Source of the DNA: Acetobacter malorum | GTDB taxonomy: Bacteria; Pseudomonadota; Alphaproteobacteria; Acetobacterales; Acetobacteraceae | Assembly (NCBI RefSeq): GCF_001580615.1 | Contig: NZ_LHZC01000041.1 | Location: 1 to 64,000, forward strand | Length of the DNA: 64,000 nt | Direction of reading: 5' to 3' | Shown here: in pieces, positions 45,991 to 54,836 of the stretch | How positions within the stretch are numbered: position 1 is the stretch's first letter | Layout: each line of letters opens with the position of its first letter | Notes under the pieces: generated by a model | What the model was told of the DNA's origin: nothing | Seen by the model: only the letters and a program-made list of their open reading frames with translations | The model's database searches: none | Program-made: the position numbers and the translations under genes

Positions 45991-46785
45991 TCAGAAAATC
46001 GTTTCCAGAATACCACCTTCAACCCGCAGAGCAGCTCCCGTTGTGGCCGAGGCTTCCTGTGACGCCACATACAGAATCATGTTAGCGACTTCTTCCACGC
46101 TGGCCGGGCGTCTGATCAGAGAAGACGGGCGCTGGGTACGCACAAATTCTTCACTGACCTCTTCAAGAGATTTCCCGGTTTCTTTCATTTTCTCTTTAAA
46201 CATGGCCTGCACCCCTTCGGACAGCGTCGGTCCGGGCAGGACAGCATTGACAGTCACACCTGTACCGGCCATCCGCTTGGCCAGACCACGGGAGACAGCA
46301 AGCTGCGCCGTTTTGGAGAAGCCGTAATGGATCATATCGACTGGAATATTCTGTGCAGATTCAGACGAGATGAAAATAACACGTCCCCAGCCCTTCTTTT
46401 CCATAGCAGGCAGATAAGCACGCGAGAGCCGCACGCCGGACATAACGTTCACATCAAAAAACTGCGTCCACGTTTCATCGGATGTTTCAAAGAAATCTTT
46501 GGGTGAAAAAATACCGACATTATTCACAAGAATATCGCATGCAGGATGGGCCGAAAAGAGAGCGTCACATCCTTCTGCTGTACCCAGATCTGCCACACAG
46601 GCTGTCACCCGCGCATCCGGCATATCTTTTTTGATAGCAGCTACAGCTTTCTCGCAAGCCTCCTGCTTGCGTCCATTCACCACAACCTCTGCCCCGGCGG
46701 CTGCAAGCCCTTTGGCTGTTGCCAGACCAATCCCGAGAGTAGACCCCGTGACAATAGCGTTCCGGCCTTTGAGATCAAATTTCAT
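45991..46785 (-). CDS. SDR family oxidoreductase
   Basis: 264-residue short-chain dehydrogenase. NAD(P)-binding TGSTLGIGLAT at residues 14-24, NNVG, catalytic Ser (ISSESAQN) and YGFSK with Tyr and Lys. An Arg in NGRK after beta-2 hints at NADP preference. The C-terminal SVEEVANMILYVASQEASATTGAALRVEGG is typical. Substrate unknown. It is a single gene with GAAGGAG-like sequence before the ATG. Confidence 0.88.
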   Translation of the reverse strand: MKFDLKGRNAIVTGSTLGIGLATAKGLAAAGAEVVVNGRKQEACEKAVAAIKKDMPDARVTACVADLGTAEGCDALFSAHPACDILVNNVGIFSPKDFFETSDETWTQFFDVNVMSGVRLSRAYLPAMEKKGWGRVIFISSESAQNIPVDMIHYGFSKTAQLAVSRGLAKRMAGTGVTVNAVLPGPTLSEGVQAMFKEKMKETGKSLEEVSEEFVRTQRPSSLIRRPASVEEVANMILYVASQEASATTGAALRVEGGILETIF

Positions 46786-46981
46786 GATGCGACTGCGCTC
46801 CTTCTTTGTTCACTCAGTTCTCGGCAACCAGCTCCTTCTGAGGCCGGATTTGGTAAGGAACTGATCTTATGGACGCAAAGAGCGACAAGGTGAGGTCGAT
46901 CTCTGCGCGCACGTTTGACTAAGTGAACAGGAAAAGAGCAGAAAAGTTCATCGTGAAATGAACATATCTGCCAACTGCGGC

Positions 46982-48496
46982 TTATTCCGCAGCCAATATC
47001 TCCTGATATTTAAAGCGCGCCGTCGCGGTATCACACAGATAAGACTGCGCAATAACACTGGCATTTTCAGCCAGCTCGTTCACGGATTTTAGAATATACG
47101 CCACCTTGGCATCATCCATCAGCACACTGAAATTCAGCCGCACCCAGCCCGGCTTTTCTACTTCCTGCCCGGCTCGGATTGCCTCATGCATCCGCATGGA
47201 TTCGTCCTGACCAAGCGAGAGAAGCCGATGCGCATACGGGCCTGCACACGCACAACCTCCACGCGCCTGAATACCATACAGATCTGACAGCATCCGCGTG
47301 AACAGCTGATGGTGAATCAGCTTTCCGTCTGCATCCTTCACACGGAATGAAAAAATAGGCAGATGCTGTTTTGCTTGTGGGTTTCCAAGAATTTCCAGAT
47401 GCGGGTTGGCATTCCATACTTCATACGCCCGCTGATAAAGCGTTTGGTTACGCTCTGCCATAAAAGCTGCGCCAATAGCATCCTTGACCAGAAAACACAG
47501 AGCCGCCCGAATATTCCCGACAACATCCGGGGTGCCGGCTTCTTCGCGTGCCGTAACACTCTCTGAATAGTCATGGCCCCACGGCGAGACAAACCGCACC
47601 GTGCCCCCACCCGGCAGCGTTGGCTCCTGCGTGGCCACAGCCGCCTCCCGCACAATCAGCACACCGGACGCGCCGGGACCGCCAATGAACTTATGGGTGG
47701 AGAGCACAACGGCGTCTTTTTCCGCATCTGTCCCGGCCCGCATATCAATCGGCAGGTAAGGACCACCCCCGGCATAATCCCAGACAGATTTCGCGCCGTA
47801 TTTTTTAAGAAGTCGTGTTACAGAATCAGTATCTGTCACAATACCTGTAACATTCGACGCACTGGAAAACGCACCGATTTTCAGACGCTCCGGGTCCGCT
47901 GCGGCCAGATGGGCTTCCAGTTGGGTCAAGTCCGGACCGCCATCAGGCGCTTCCGCAATTTCAATCAGTTCCGCACCGCTTTCCCGCCAGGGCAGGATAT
48001 TGGAATGGTGTTCATACGGGCCAATCAGCACAAGCGGGCACTCGCCGGCCCGCACAGCATCCCGCACCCCCAGCAGATGCACAAGGCGGTTCAGGCCTGC
48101 GGTTGCCCCATTCCCCGTGAAGATTGTCGCAAAACCCTGCTCAGCCCCGCACAGACGCGCAATAATCTGCCTCGCCTCATGCCGCAGGCGGTTCATAACC
48201 TGCCCGCAGAACGAGGCCTCCGTATGACTGTTGGCATAGTAAGGCAGCACCTGCGTGGCGACGGCCTGCTCAATCACGCCCAGAGCGCGGCCTGAGGCAA
48301 CATAATCCGCATACACCAGCTTTCTGGGGCCAAACGGACCGGGGATAGTCAGATTATCGCCAATCAGGTCGTCCCGCAGGCGGGTAATCACATCATCACC
48401 CTGCAGGATTTTAGCAAAACGGGAAAAGAAGTTTTCGGGGGCAGACGTCATCATATTCAGGAACCACACGACTGAAAAAGGCTGTTCCGTCATCAT
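46982..48496 (-). CDS. class V aminotransferase-fold PLP enzyme (cysteine desulfurase-like)
   Basis: 504 residues. The PLP lysine is Lys269 in VVLSTHKFIGGPGA; other class V segments are FTGNGATAGLNRLVHLLG, HHSNILPWRESGAELIEI, FSSASNVTGIVTD and WDYAGGGPYLPIDM. C-terminal QARGGCACAGPYAHRLL contains the cysteine cluster found in many desulfurase-like members. The reaction is not known. Start is uncertain: ATG 48496 has GGAG at 11 nt; MM at 48454/48451 is an alternative. It is divergent from an Lrp regulator, which probably controls it. Confidence 0.87.
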   Translation of the reverse strand: MMTEQPFSVVWFLNMMTSAPENFFSRFAKILQGDDVITRLRDDLIGDNLTIPGPFGPRKLVYADYVASGRALGVIEQAVATQVLPYYANSHTEASFCGQVMNRLRHEARQIIARLCGAEQGFATIFTGNGATAGLNRLVHLLGVRDAVRAGECPLVLIGPYEHHSNILPWRESGAELIEIAEAPDGGPDLTQLEAHLAAADPERLKIGAFSSASNVTGIVTDTDSVTRLLKKYGAKSVWDYAGGGPYLPIDMRAGTDAEKDAVVLSTHKFIGGPGASGVLIVREAAVATQEPTLPGGGTVRFVSPWGHDYSESVTAREEAGTPDVVGNIRAALCFLVKDAIGAAFMAERNQTLYQRAYEVWNANPHLEILGNPQAKQHLPIFSFRVKDADGKLIHHQLFTRMLSDLYGIQARGGCACAGPYAHRLLSLGQDESMRMHEAIRAGQEVEKPGWVRLNFSVLMDDAKVAYILKSVNELAENASVIAQSYLCDTATARFKYQEILAAE

Positions 48497-48552
48497 AAGA
48501 AACACCGCTCCAAAAAAGTTTCCCTATTTCATGATTGAATCCCTCTATATTC

Positions 48553-48564
48553 GATCATATGATC
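48553..48564. promoter_or_regulatory. palindrome between the aminotransferase and Lrp genes
   Basis: GATCATATGATC is a perfect 12-nt palindrome 5 nt before the Lrp ATG, a likely autoregulatory Lrp/AsnC site. Confidence 0.5.
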
Positions 48565-48568
48565 TGTT

Positions 48569-49030
48569 ATGAGCCATAAACTTGATAGTTTTGATCGTGC
48601 AATCCTACGCGCCTTGCAGCAGGATGCCTCGCTGTCTCAGAGGGATCTGGCGGAGCGGGTTGGTATGTCTCAAAACGCATGCTGGCGGCGACTGCAAGCC
48701 CTGCGCGCAGCGGGGGTCATGCAAGGGGAAACGCTCCGGCTGGACCGTGCTGCTGTGGAACTGGATCTGACTGTGCTGGTGCTTATTAAAACGCGTCATC
48801 ATTCACAGGAGTGGCTGAAAAGCTTTCGACAGATCATCCTCTCCATCCCCAATATTGTCGATTTCTATCGGATTGCTGGTGAGTATGACTATATGCTGAA
48901 GGTAGTCGCGCGGGACATGAATGCGTTTGATGCCATTTATCGCAAAATGATAGAAAAAATCGACATTGATACCGTTACCTCTTACATGGCGATGGAAGCG
49001 ATTGCCGATAATCGGCCTCTCCCCGTCTGA
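48569..49030 (+). CDS. Lrp/AsnC family transcriptional regulator
   Basis: 153 residues: helix-turn-helix LDSFDRAILRALQQDASLSQRDLAERVGMSQNACWRRLQAL at residues 5-45, then a RAM/ligand domain with YRIAGEYDYMLKVVARDMNAFD, the usual AsnC effector fold. Amino acid sensing is typical for the family. Divergent to the class V aminotransferase, the pair probably forms a regulator-target unit. Confidence 0.93.
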   Translation: MSHKLDSFDRAILRALQQDASLSQRDLAERVGMSQNACWRRLQALRAAGVMQGETLRLDRAAVELDLTVLVLIKTRHHSQEWLKSFRQIILSIPNIVDFYRIAGEYDYMLKVVARDMNAFDAIYRKMIEKIDIDTVTSYMAMEAIADNRPLPV

Positions 49031-49069
49031 GACTGTCTTTCTTTTTCACTTGCAACAAGGACGCTGTTC

Positions 49070-49420
49070 ATGACTGTCACGCTGTACCACAACCCCGCCT
49101 GCGGCACGTCCCGCACGGTGCTTGGCCTGATTCGGGATGCCGGGATTGAGCCGGAAATTGTGCTGTACCTGAAAACACCGCCCAGCCGTGAAAAGCTGGC
49201 CGAACTGGTAAACCAGACCGAGCTGACAGCGCGTGATCTGCTACGCCAGAAAGGCACGCTTTATGAAGAGCTGGGGCTGAAAGACCCGAGTGTCACGGAT
49301 GACCAGATTCTGGACGCGATTGCCGAACACCCGGCTCTGCTCAACCGCCCGATTGTGGTGACGGATAAAGGGGCTGCGGCGTGCCGGCCTGCGGACACAG
49401 TGCTCCGCCTTCTGCCCTGA
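49070..49420 (+). CDS. arsC: arsenate reductase (glutaredoxin-linked)
   Basis: 116 residues with HNPACGTSR, catalytic Cys11, and the arginine triad of ArsC (Arg15; RPIVV near residue 92). Reduces arsenate to arsenite with glutathione and glutaredoxin. No arsenite pump is adjacent, so it may be a solitary ArsC or a YffB/Spx-like member; the CGTSR motif favours ArsC. AAGGAC precedes the ATG. Confidence 0.9.
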   Translation: MTVTLYHNPACGTSRTVLGLIRDAGIEPEIVLYLKTPPSREKLAELVNQTELTARDLLRQKGTLYEELGLKDPSVTDDQILDAIAEHPALLNRPIVVTDKGAAACRPADTVLRLLP

Positions 49421-49430
49421 TCAACCCGCT

Positions 49431-49461
49431 AAAAAAGCCCCGGCACAAACAGGCCGGGGCT
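49431..49461 (-). terminator. terminator of the alcohol dehydrogenase gene
   Basis: Minus-strand AGCCCCGGC and GCCGGGGCT form a 9-bp stem with an 8-nt loop, followed by U6. Also usable for arsC. Confidence 0.88.
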
Positions 49462-49471
49462 GAAACAGACT

Positions 49472-50587
49472 TTAATATTCTACAACTGTGCGGATACTTT
49501 CTCCGCGCGCCATCATATCAAAGCCCTCGTTGATTTTTTCCAGCGGGAGCTTGTGGGTAATCAGATCATCAATATTGATCTTATGATCCATGTACCAATC
49601 AACAATTTTTGGAACATCGGTCCGCCCGCGCGCCCCACCAAATGCGGAGCCAATCCACCGACGACCCGTAACAAGCTGGAACGGGCGCGTGCTGATTTCC
49701 TGCCCGGCCCCAGCCACCCCGATGATGGTTGAAACACCCCAGCCACGATGGGCACATTCCAGCGCCTGACGCATCAGGGTCGGGTTGCCCACACATTCAA
49801 ACGTGTAATCCGCGCCGCCGTCTGTCAGTTCAATCAGATAGGCAACCAGATCGCCATTCGGCCCCAGATCCTTCGGGTTCACAAAATCAGTCATACCGAA
49901 TTTGCGCGCAATGGCTTCCCGCTCCGGGTTGATGTCCACACCGATAATGCGATCAGCCCCGACCATTTTGGCCCCCTGAATGACATTGAGCCCAATGCCA
50001 CCCAGCCCGAACACTACCACGGTAGAGCCCGTCTCGACCTTGGCCGTAAACAGCACCGCCCCAATGCCGGTCGTCACACCACAGCCGATGTAACAGACCT
50101 TATCGAACGGAGCGTCTTCCCGAATTTTGGCCAGCGCGATTTCCGGCAGAACCGTGTAATTCGCAAAGGTGGAGCAGCCCATATAATGATGGATTGGCTG
50201 ACCTTTAAAGGAAAAACGCGAGGTCCCATCAGGCATCAGACCTTTTCCCTGTGTGGAACGAATAGCTGTGCACAGGTTAGTCTTACGGGAGAGGCAGGAT
50301 TTACATTCCCGGCATTCCGGCGTGTAGAGCGGAATCACATGGTCACCGGGTTTGAGGTGGCGCACACCGGGGCCAACCTCAACCACAATGCCAGCGCCTT
50401 CATGCCCCAGAATGGCCGGGAACAGACCTTCAGGGTCCGCGCCGGAGAGGGTGTATTTATCCGTGTGGCACAGGCCCGTTGCCTTGATTTCCACCAGAAC
50501 TTCACCCTCACGCGGGCCTTCCAGCTGCACGGTTTCAATTTCCAGCGGTTTCCCCGCTTCAAAGGCTACGGCTGCCCGTACGTCCAT
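49472..50587 (-). CDS. frmA: S-(hydroxymethyl)glutathione dehydrogenase / class III alcohol dehydrogenase
   Basis: 371 residues; zinc enzyme oxidising the glutathione adduct of formaldehyde, also an S-nitrosoglutathione reductase. Catalytic zinc ligands in GLCHTD and HEGAG, structural zinc loop [18 protein letters not shown]-binding [14 protein letters not shown], and the class III-specific [17 protein letters not shown]. Start at ATG 50587 (MDVRAAVAF) has AGGGG 6 nt upstream; ATG 50593 is too close to it. No frmR-like repressor or esterase gene is adjacent. Confidence 0.95.
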   Translation of the reverse strand: MDVRAAVAFEAGKPLEIETVQLEGPREGEVLVEIKATGLCHTDKYTLSGADPEGLFPAILGHEGAGIVVEVGPGVRHLKPGDHVIPLYTPECRECKSCLSRKTNLCTAIRSTQGKGLMPDGTSRFSFKGQPIHHYMGCSTFANYTVLPEIALAKIREDAPFDKVCYIGCGVTTGIGAVLFTAKVETGSTVVVFGLGGIGLNVIQGAKMVGADRIIGVDINPEREAIARKFGMTDFVNPKDLGPNGDLVAYLIELTDGGADYTFECVGNPTLMRQALECAHRGWGVSTIIGVAGAGQEISTRPFQLVTGRRWIGSAFGGARGRTDVPKIVDWYMDHKINIDDLITHKLPLEKINEGFDMMARGESIRTVVEY

Positions 50588-50912
50588 GCTCATCCCCTGT
50601 GTATTGCGTCTGTTTATGCGCACCGCGTCTCAGGTGCCTGTGTGTTTTTCAGAATAGCCCCAAGCTGAACCCGAGAGCTACCGTGCTGCTCGTGTTCTCT
50701 GGTCACATCTGCTTTTCCGTGAGGGTACATCTGTATCGGAAACACAACAAGACGGCCGAATGTTACACTATAACGGATACTCTTTGAAAAACATCTTTCG
50801 CTATCCGATATTTTCCTCGCCAGCGCTTTCCAGGCACGCTTTACACATTCTGCGCAAAATATGCAGAAATATGGAATTTTTCATAATACAAGAAAACAAT
50901 ATTTCTCTTATA
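50588..50912. other. intergenic region upstream of frmA
   Basis: About 325 nt between the frmA start and the MocR stop. The last 60 nt are strongly AT-rich. ORF-like reads on the plus strand have no support. Presumably the frmA promoter. Confidence 0.4.
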
Positions 50913-52352
50913 TTATACTAATTCCCGCAAAATAGACCAGAATTTTGGATGGTCTGCCATACTAACGGTTAGCCGCAGATAGGAGGATGGCGCCTGAACG
51001 GGGGAGAACAGAACCCCCGGAGCCAGCAGCACTCCCTTTTCCGCAGCCTGACGCGCCAGCACCTCGGAATTTCGCCCGCAATCAGCCCAGACAAAAATAC
51101 CCGCATAGGGCAGATGCGGCACTGTCAGGCCACACTCCGTCACGCGCTCAATGCAGCGTTGCCGGGCCTGATCAACCCGCTGGCGCAGCCGCACCACCTG
51201 CCGCCGGTACTGCCCGTCCTGCAACAGGCGATGCACCACACACTCCCCCAGATTGGACGTTGTCAGCCCAGCCAGAAGTTTCAGATCTGTCAACCGAACG
51301 ATCAATTCCGGAGAAGCCGCCAGAAAGCCCACACGCAAACCAGCCGCCAGCGTTTTGGCATAACCGCCCACCAGAATCACCCGTTTCAACCGGTCCAGTG
51401 ACGCCAGCCGAACGGGCACGCCAGGATGGAAATCTGCATAGGTATCGTCTTCAATAATCAGAAAATCATGTTTTTCGGCCAGTCTCAGCACATCATGCGC
51501 CGCAGCGGCGGAGAGCGTGTGCCCGGTTGGGTTGTGCACGGCGCTGTTAATCAGAAATAATTTGGGCTTATGAACTGCGGCCAGTTGCGCCATCACACCC
51601 AGATCCGGCCCATCCGGCCCCCGTGGCACGCCGACAATCCGCACACCACAGGCCGCAAGCCGCCCAAAAATCAGGAACCAGCCGGGGTCTTCCACCATCA
51701 CGGTATCACCCGGCTGGAGCAGCAGGCGGAACAGTAGGTCCAGCGCGTGCGTCACGCCCGCCGTCATCATCACGGTTCGGTCTTTGTGTGCGGCAATCCC
51801 CTGACTTTGCAATTGAGCGGCAAGCTGTTCCCGCAGAGGCGCATACCCACGTGGATGCCCGTAACTGAGGCAAACAGCTCCGGCCCCGCGTCCCACCGCC
51901 CGCAGAGCTCCGTTAACCATGTCCGGGTTCATCCAGTCGGCAGGCAACAACCCGGCGGCAGCGGGAATATCCACCGGCGTGCTTTCCGGAAACATCCCCC
52001 GCAGCAACCATGCCACATCCAGATGGGACGGGAGTGCCGCCGGTGCCGGGGCAGCATCCGCCAAAGGTGGAGCCGGCACAGCCGCCCGGACAAAATAGCC
52101 CGCTCCCGGCCGGGGTTCGACCAGACCTTTGCTCACCAGCCGGTCATACGCTTCCAGCACCGTAAAGCGGCTGATCCCGGCACTTTCCGCCATCCTCCGC
52201 ACAGAGGGCAGGCGGCTGCCTGCGCGCAGGAGGTGGTCTGCAATCCGGCTTGTCAGTTCCTGCTCAAGCTGCACAACCAGCGTGGTGTCACTCCCACGCA
52301 CGGGGTGCCAGTGTGGTGTGAGAGCGTTCGCCCCTCGTTTTGAAACTGACAT
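50913..52352 (-). CDS. MocR family PLP-dependent regulator
   Basis: 479 residues. Residues about 30-95 are a GntR-type winged helix (LTSRIADHLLRAGSRLPSVRRMAESAGISRFTVLEAYDRL is split across it); residues about 130-479 are a fold-type I aminotransferase domain with the PLP lysine in VGGYAKTLAAGLRVGF and NPTGHTLS. Family members sense PLP or amino acids. ATG 52352 has GGAGG 7 nt upstream. It is divergent from a LysE exporter, its likely target. Confidence 0.93.
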   Translation of the reverse strand: MSVSKRGANALTPHWHPVRGSDTTLVVQLEQELTSRIADHLLRAGSRLPSVRRMAESAGISRFTVLEAYDRLVSKGLVEPRPGAGYFVRAAVPAPPLADAAPAPAALPSHLDVAWLLRGMFPESTPVDIPAAAGLLPADWMNPDMVNGALRAVGRGAGAVCLSYGHPRGYAPLREQLAAQLQSQGIAAHKDRTVMMTAGVTHALDLLFRLLLQPGDTVMVEDPGWFLIFGRLAACGVRIVGVPRGPDGPDLGVMAQLAAVHKPKLFLINSAVHNPTGHTLSAAAAHDVLRLAEKHDFLIIEDDTYADFHPGVPVRLASLDRLKRVILVGGYAKTLAAGLRVGFLAASPELIVRLTDLKLLAGLTTSNLGECVVHRLLQDGQYRRQVVRLRQRVDQARQRCIERVTECGLTVPHLPYAGIFVWADCGRNSEVLARQAAEKGVLLAPGVLFSPVQAPSSYLRLTVSMADHPKFWSILRELV

Positions 52353-52466
52353 GGTCTTTCCTCCAGAACAGTTTGGAAAGTGTTGCGCAAACTGTACCGG
52401 GTCTGTTCCGGCATTTTCCTGAATATGATGGGTCTTCCGCCTTCTGCAAACGGAGTTTTGCGCATC

Positions 52467-53078
52467 ATGTCCTTCTGGAGCACCTTCGGCCCCCTGACCG
52501 CTTTCGCTCTGGTGGCCTCCATCACGCCCGGTCCGAACAACACCATGCTGGCTGCCTCGGGCCTGAACCACGGCTTCCGGCGGTCCATTCCGCATATGCT
52601 CGGTGTTACCCTTGGGTTTGTGCTGATGGTCGCGCTGGTTGGACTGGGGCTGGGTGTGGTGTTTGAGCGCTTTCCTCTGCTGTATGTCTGGCTGAAATAT
52701 CTGAGTGCGGCATATCTGCTGTGGCTGGCATGGAAAATTGCCACAGCAACACCCGCTTCGGCTGAAGCCGGGGCAAGCAGGCCCATCAGCTTCCTGCAGG
52801 CTGCGGGCTTCCAGTGGGTTAACCCCAAGGCGTGGATTATTGCCATTGGCATTGTCTCCGCCTATCTGCCGCATGAGAATTTTCTCTATGGCCTGACGCT
52901 CGCCTGCCTGATTTGTGGGCTGATGACGCTCCCCTGCATTGGCCTGTGGACCAGCTTTGGCGCGCTGATGCGCCGCTGGCTGAGCCAGCCTGCCATCCTG
53001 CGTGGGTTCAACCTGACCATGGCCGCCCTGCTGGTGGCCTCCCTCTACCCCCTGATGATGGAAGCCGGCACGCATTAA
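52467..53078 (+). CDS. LysE/RhtB family exporter
   Basis: 203 residues, about six helices, probably exporting an amino acid or a small polar metabolite. The family motif SITPGPNNTML is at residues about 19-29, and NPKAWIIAIG follows near residue 120. GGAG lies 11 nt before the ATG. Divergent from the MocR regulator with 114 nt between. Confidence 0.9.
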   Translation: MSFWSTFGPLTAFALVASITPGPNNTMLAASGLNHGFRRSIPHMLGVTLGFVLMVALVGLGLGVVFERFPLLYVWLKYLSAAYLLWLAWKIATATPASAEAGASRPISFLQAAGFQWVNPKAWIIAIGIVSAYLPHENFLYGLTLACLICGLMTLPCIGLWTSFGALMRRWLSQPAILRGFNLTMAALLVASLYPLMMEAGTH

Positions 53079-53221
53079 GGCAGGTAAAACAGCCAGAAAC
53101 CCGCCTGATTTCAAGAATTTCTGGCCTTTCTCCTTGAGATACCCCTGCTCTGCCCTTAATATGCCCGGCACTGAAGCATCTGGCTTCACTGACCCGTGAC
53201 AATACGAAAAGGTGCCTGTGC

Positions 53222-53809
53222 ATGGAGTGGACCGATGAAACGATCGCCCGGCTCAAAGAGCTCTGGGCGGAAGGCCTCTCAACTGCAGAAATTGGCCGTC
53301 GGCTCTCCATCACCAAAAACGCCGTGGTGGGCAAAGCGCATCGTCTGAGCCTGCCCCCGCGTCCGTCCCCCATCCGGCGGAGTGACAAAACCAAAGTCGC
53401 TGGCACGGAAACTGCTGCAAAAGCGGCTCCGGCTGTCGCAGCGCCCGCCAAGGAAAAAGCACCTCAGGCTACAGCCCCCGTAGCAGACAGCAAGCCTGCT
53501 GTCGCTGCAGCACCCGCTGTGGACGCTCCGGCTCCCAAACCTGCTCCGCAGCCCAAGGCTGAAGCCAAACCGGCCAAAGCTCCGGCAGCGCCACGCGCCT
53601 CGGCAAAGCCCAAAACGTCCCTGCGCAGCATTTCTGACCCGGAACCCAAAAAGCGCCGTGGCCCGTCCTGCTGCTGGCCGATTGGTGACCCCGGCACACC
53701 GGGCTTCCATTTTTGTGGAGCCACGCCGCTGCCGGGTAAGCCCTATTGTGCAGAACATGCACAGATTGCTTACGTCAAACTGCGTGACCGGCGCGATAAC
53801 GTCGCCTGA
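53222..53809 (+). CDS. gcrA: GcrA cell cycle regulator
   Basis: 195 residues. The N-terminal helix-turn-helix MEWTDETIARLKELWAEGLSTAEIG...ITKNAVVGKAHRL (residues 1-42) matches GcrA, which binds methylated GANTC promoter sites and the sigma70 holoenzyme in Caulobacter. Then a long Ala/Pro/Lys linker, and a C-terminal Cys-rich segment (SCCWPIGDPGTPGFHFCG, PYCAEHAQIAYVK) common to the family. Marks the organism as an alphaproteobacterium. Monocistronic with a strong terminator. Confidence 0.95.
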   Translation: MEWTDETIARLKELWAEGLSTAEIGRRLSITKNAVVGKAHRLSLPPRPSPIRRSDKTKVAGTETAAKAAPAVAAPAKEKAPQATAPVADSKPAVAAAPAVDAPAPKPAPQPKAEAKPAKAPAAPRASAKPKTSLRSISDPEPKKRRGPSCCWPIGDPGTPGFHFCGATPLPGKPYCAEHAQIAYVKLRDRRDNVA

Positions 53810-53829
53810 CGTCCCACACGACGTTCCAT

Positions 53830-53873
53830 AAAAAAGCGCGCCGCTTTGCATCAGCAAAGGGCGCGCTTTTTTT
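53830..53873. terminator. bidirectional terminator after gcrA
   Basis: A-run, GCGCGCC with CTTTGC, loop ATCA, GCAAAG and GGCGCGC, then T7; one bulged G. Separates gcrA from the convergent bactofilin gene. Confidence 0.9.
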
Positions 53874-53921
53874 GTGCCTCTCTGAAAGCGGGGGCTTTCA
53901 CCCCCGTCTGATCAAACCAGA

Positions 53922-54641
53922 TCAGCCTTCAGCTTTAACCGGTGCATCCGCAGCAGGCGTTGCGGGGGCAGCAGGCTTCGGCGCTTTGTTGTCATCGCTC
54001 AGCATTTCCAGCTGACCGGTGATCTGACCACCATCTTCCACCTTCAGGCGGCGGCAGGCAGCTTTGCCCAGCAGGCGGCCCGTTGCACGCACCGTCAGGC
54101 TACCGCGCACCGTCAGCGTGCCATCAACCGTCCCGGCGATTTCTGCGTTCTCAACTTCCACGCCACCGCGGAACAGGCCACCCGGCATGACAGCAAGTTC
54201 CTTGGCGGAAATCATGCTGGATTCCACAGTGCCTTCCACAACCAGACGCTCGGCATCCTGCACGGTGCCCTGAACGCTGATACCGCGCCCGACAACAAGC
54301 GTCCGCTGTTCCGGAACGTCTTTTTTCGGCTGCTGCGGGTTCATGCCGCGTGCAGCTGCACCCGGCATGGGGGGCACGCCAGCGTTAGGAGAGAGAGGGG
54401 AACCGGGGGGGAGAGGCGCACGACCCATGGAGGTCTCCTTTGTTACGTCTGGACGGGAAGCAGGTGCCGTGCCGGTGCCGGATGACGGAGGCGAACCCGC
54501 GGGAGAAGAAGAAGGGAAAAGTGTACCAAATGCTCCGGCAGGACGCGCAGCGCCCGGCTGACTGGTACTCTGACCGGCATTTTGCCCGGCCGGTCGGTTA
54601 TCTTCAGGCTTGCGTCTTTTAAACAAGAATCCCCCCGCCAT
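53922..54641 (-). CDS. bactofilin family cytoskeletal protein
   Basis: 239 residues. The N-terminal 115 residues are Pro/Gly/Ser-rich and probably disordered. Residues about 115-215 are the bactofilin beta-helix: TLVVGRGISVQGTVQDAERLVVEGTVES, PGGLFRGGVEVENAEIAGTVDGTLTVRGSLTVRATGRLLGKAACRRLKVEDGGQI is the repeating pattern. Bactofilins form non-nucleotide polymers involved in shape and envelope growth. It is convergent with gcrA and divergent from the PfkB kinase. Confidence 0.92.
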   Translation of the reverse strand: MAGGFLFKRRKPEDNRPAGQNAGQSTSQPGAARPAGAFGTLFPSSSPAGSPPSSGTGTAPASRPDVTKETSMGRAPLPPGSPLSPNAGVPPMPGAAARGMNPQQPKKDVPEQRTLVVGRGISVQGTVQDAERLVVEGTVESSMISAKELAVMPGGLFRGGVEVENAEIAGTVDGTLTVRGSLTVRATGRLLGKAACRRLKVEDGGQITGQLEMLSDDNKAPKPAAPATPAADAPVKAEG

Positions 54642-54836
54642 GCTGGCTGCCGTATCTGCGACAGCGGTTATACGTCTGTACTTGCCCGCGTCGATCCATC
54701 AAGCTGGCAGCCAATTTGTTATACAGCTGACAGACCGTGCGGCAAGCATCCGTTAGCGCTTGCTGTTGCCCTTTTTATGGCAGCGCGATACCGAAAGAGC
54801 CGATCTGCTCATTTTTTCAGGAAAATAGACATCGTC

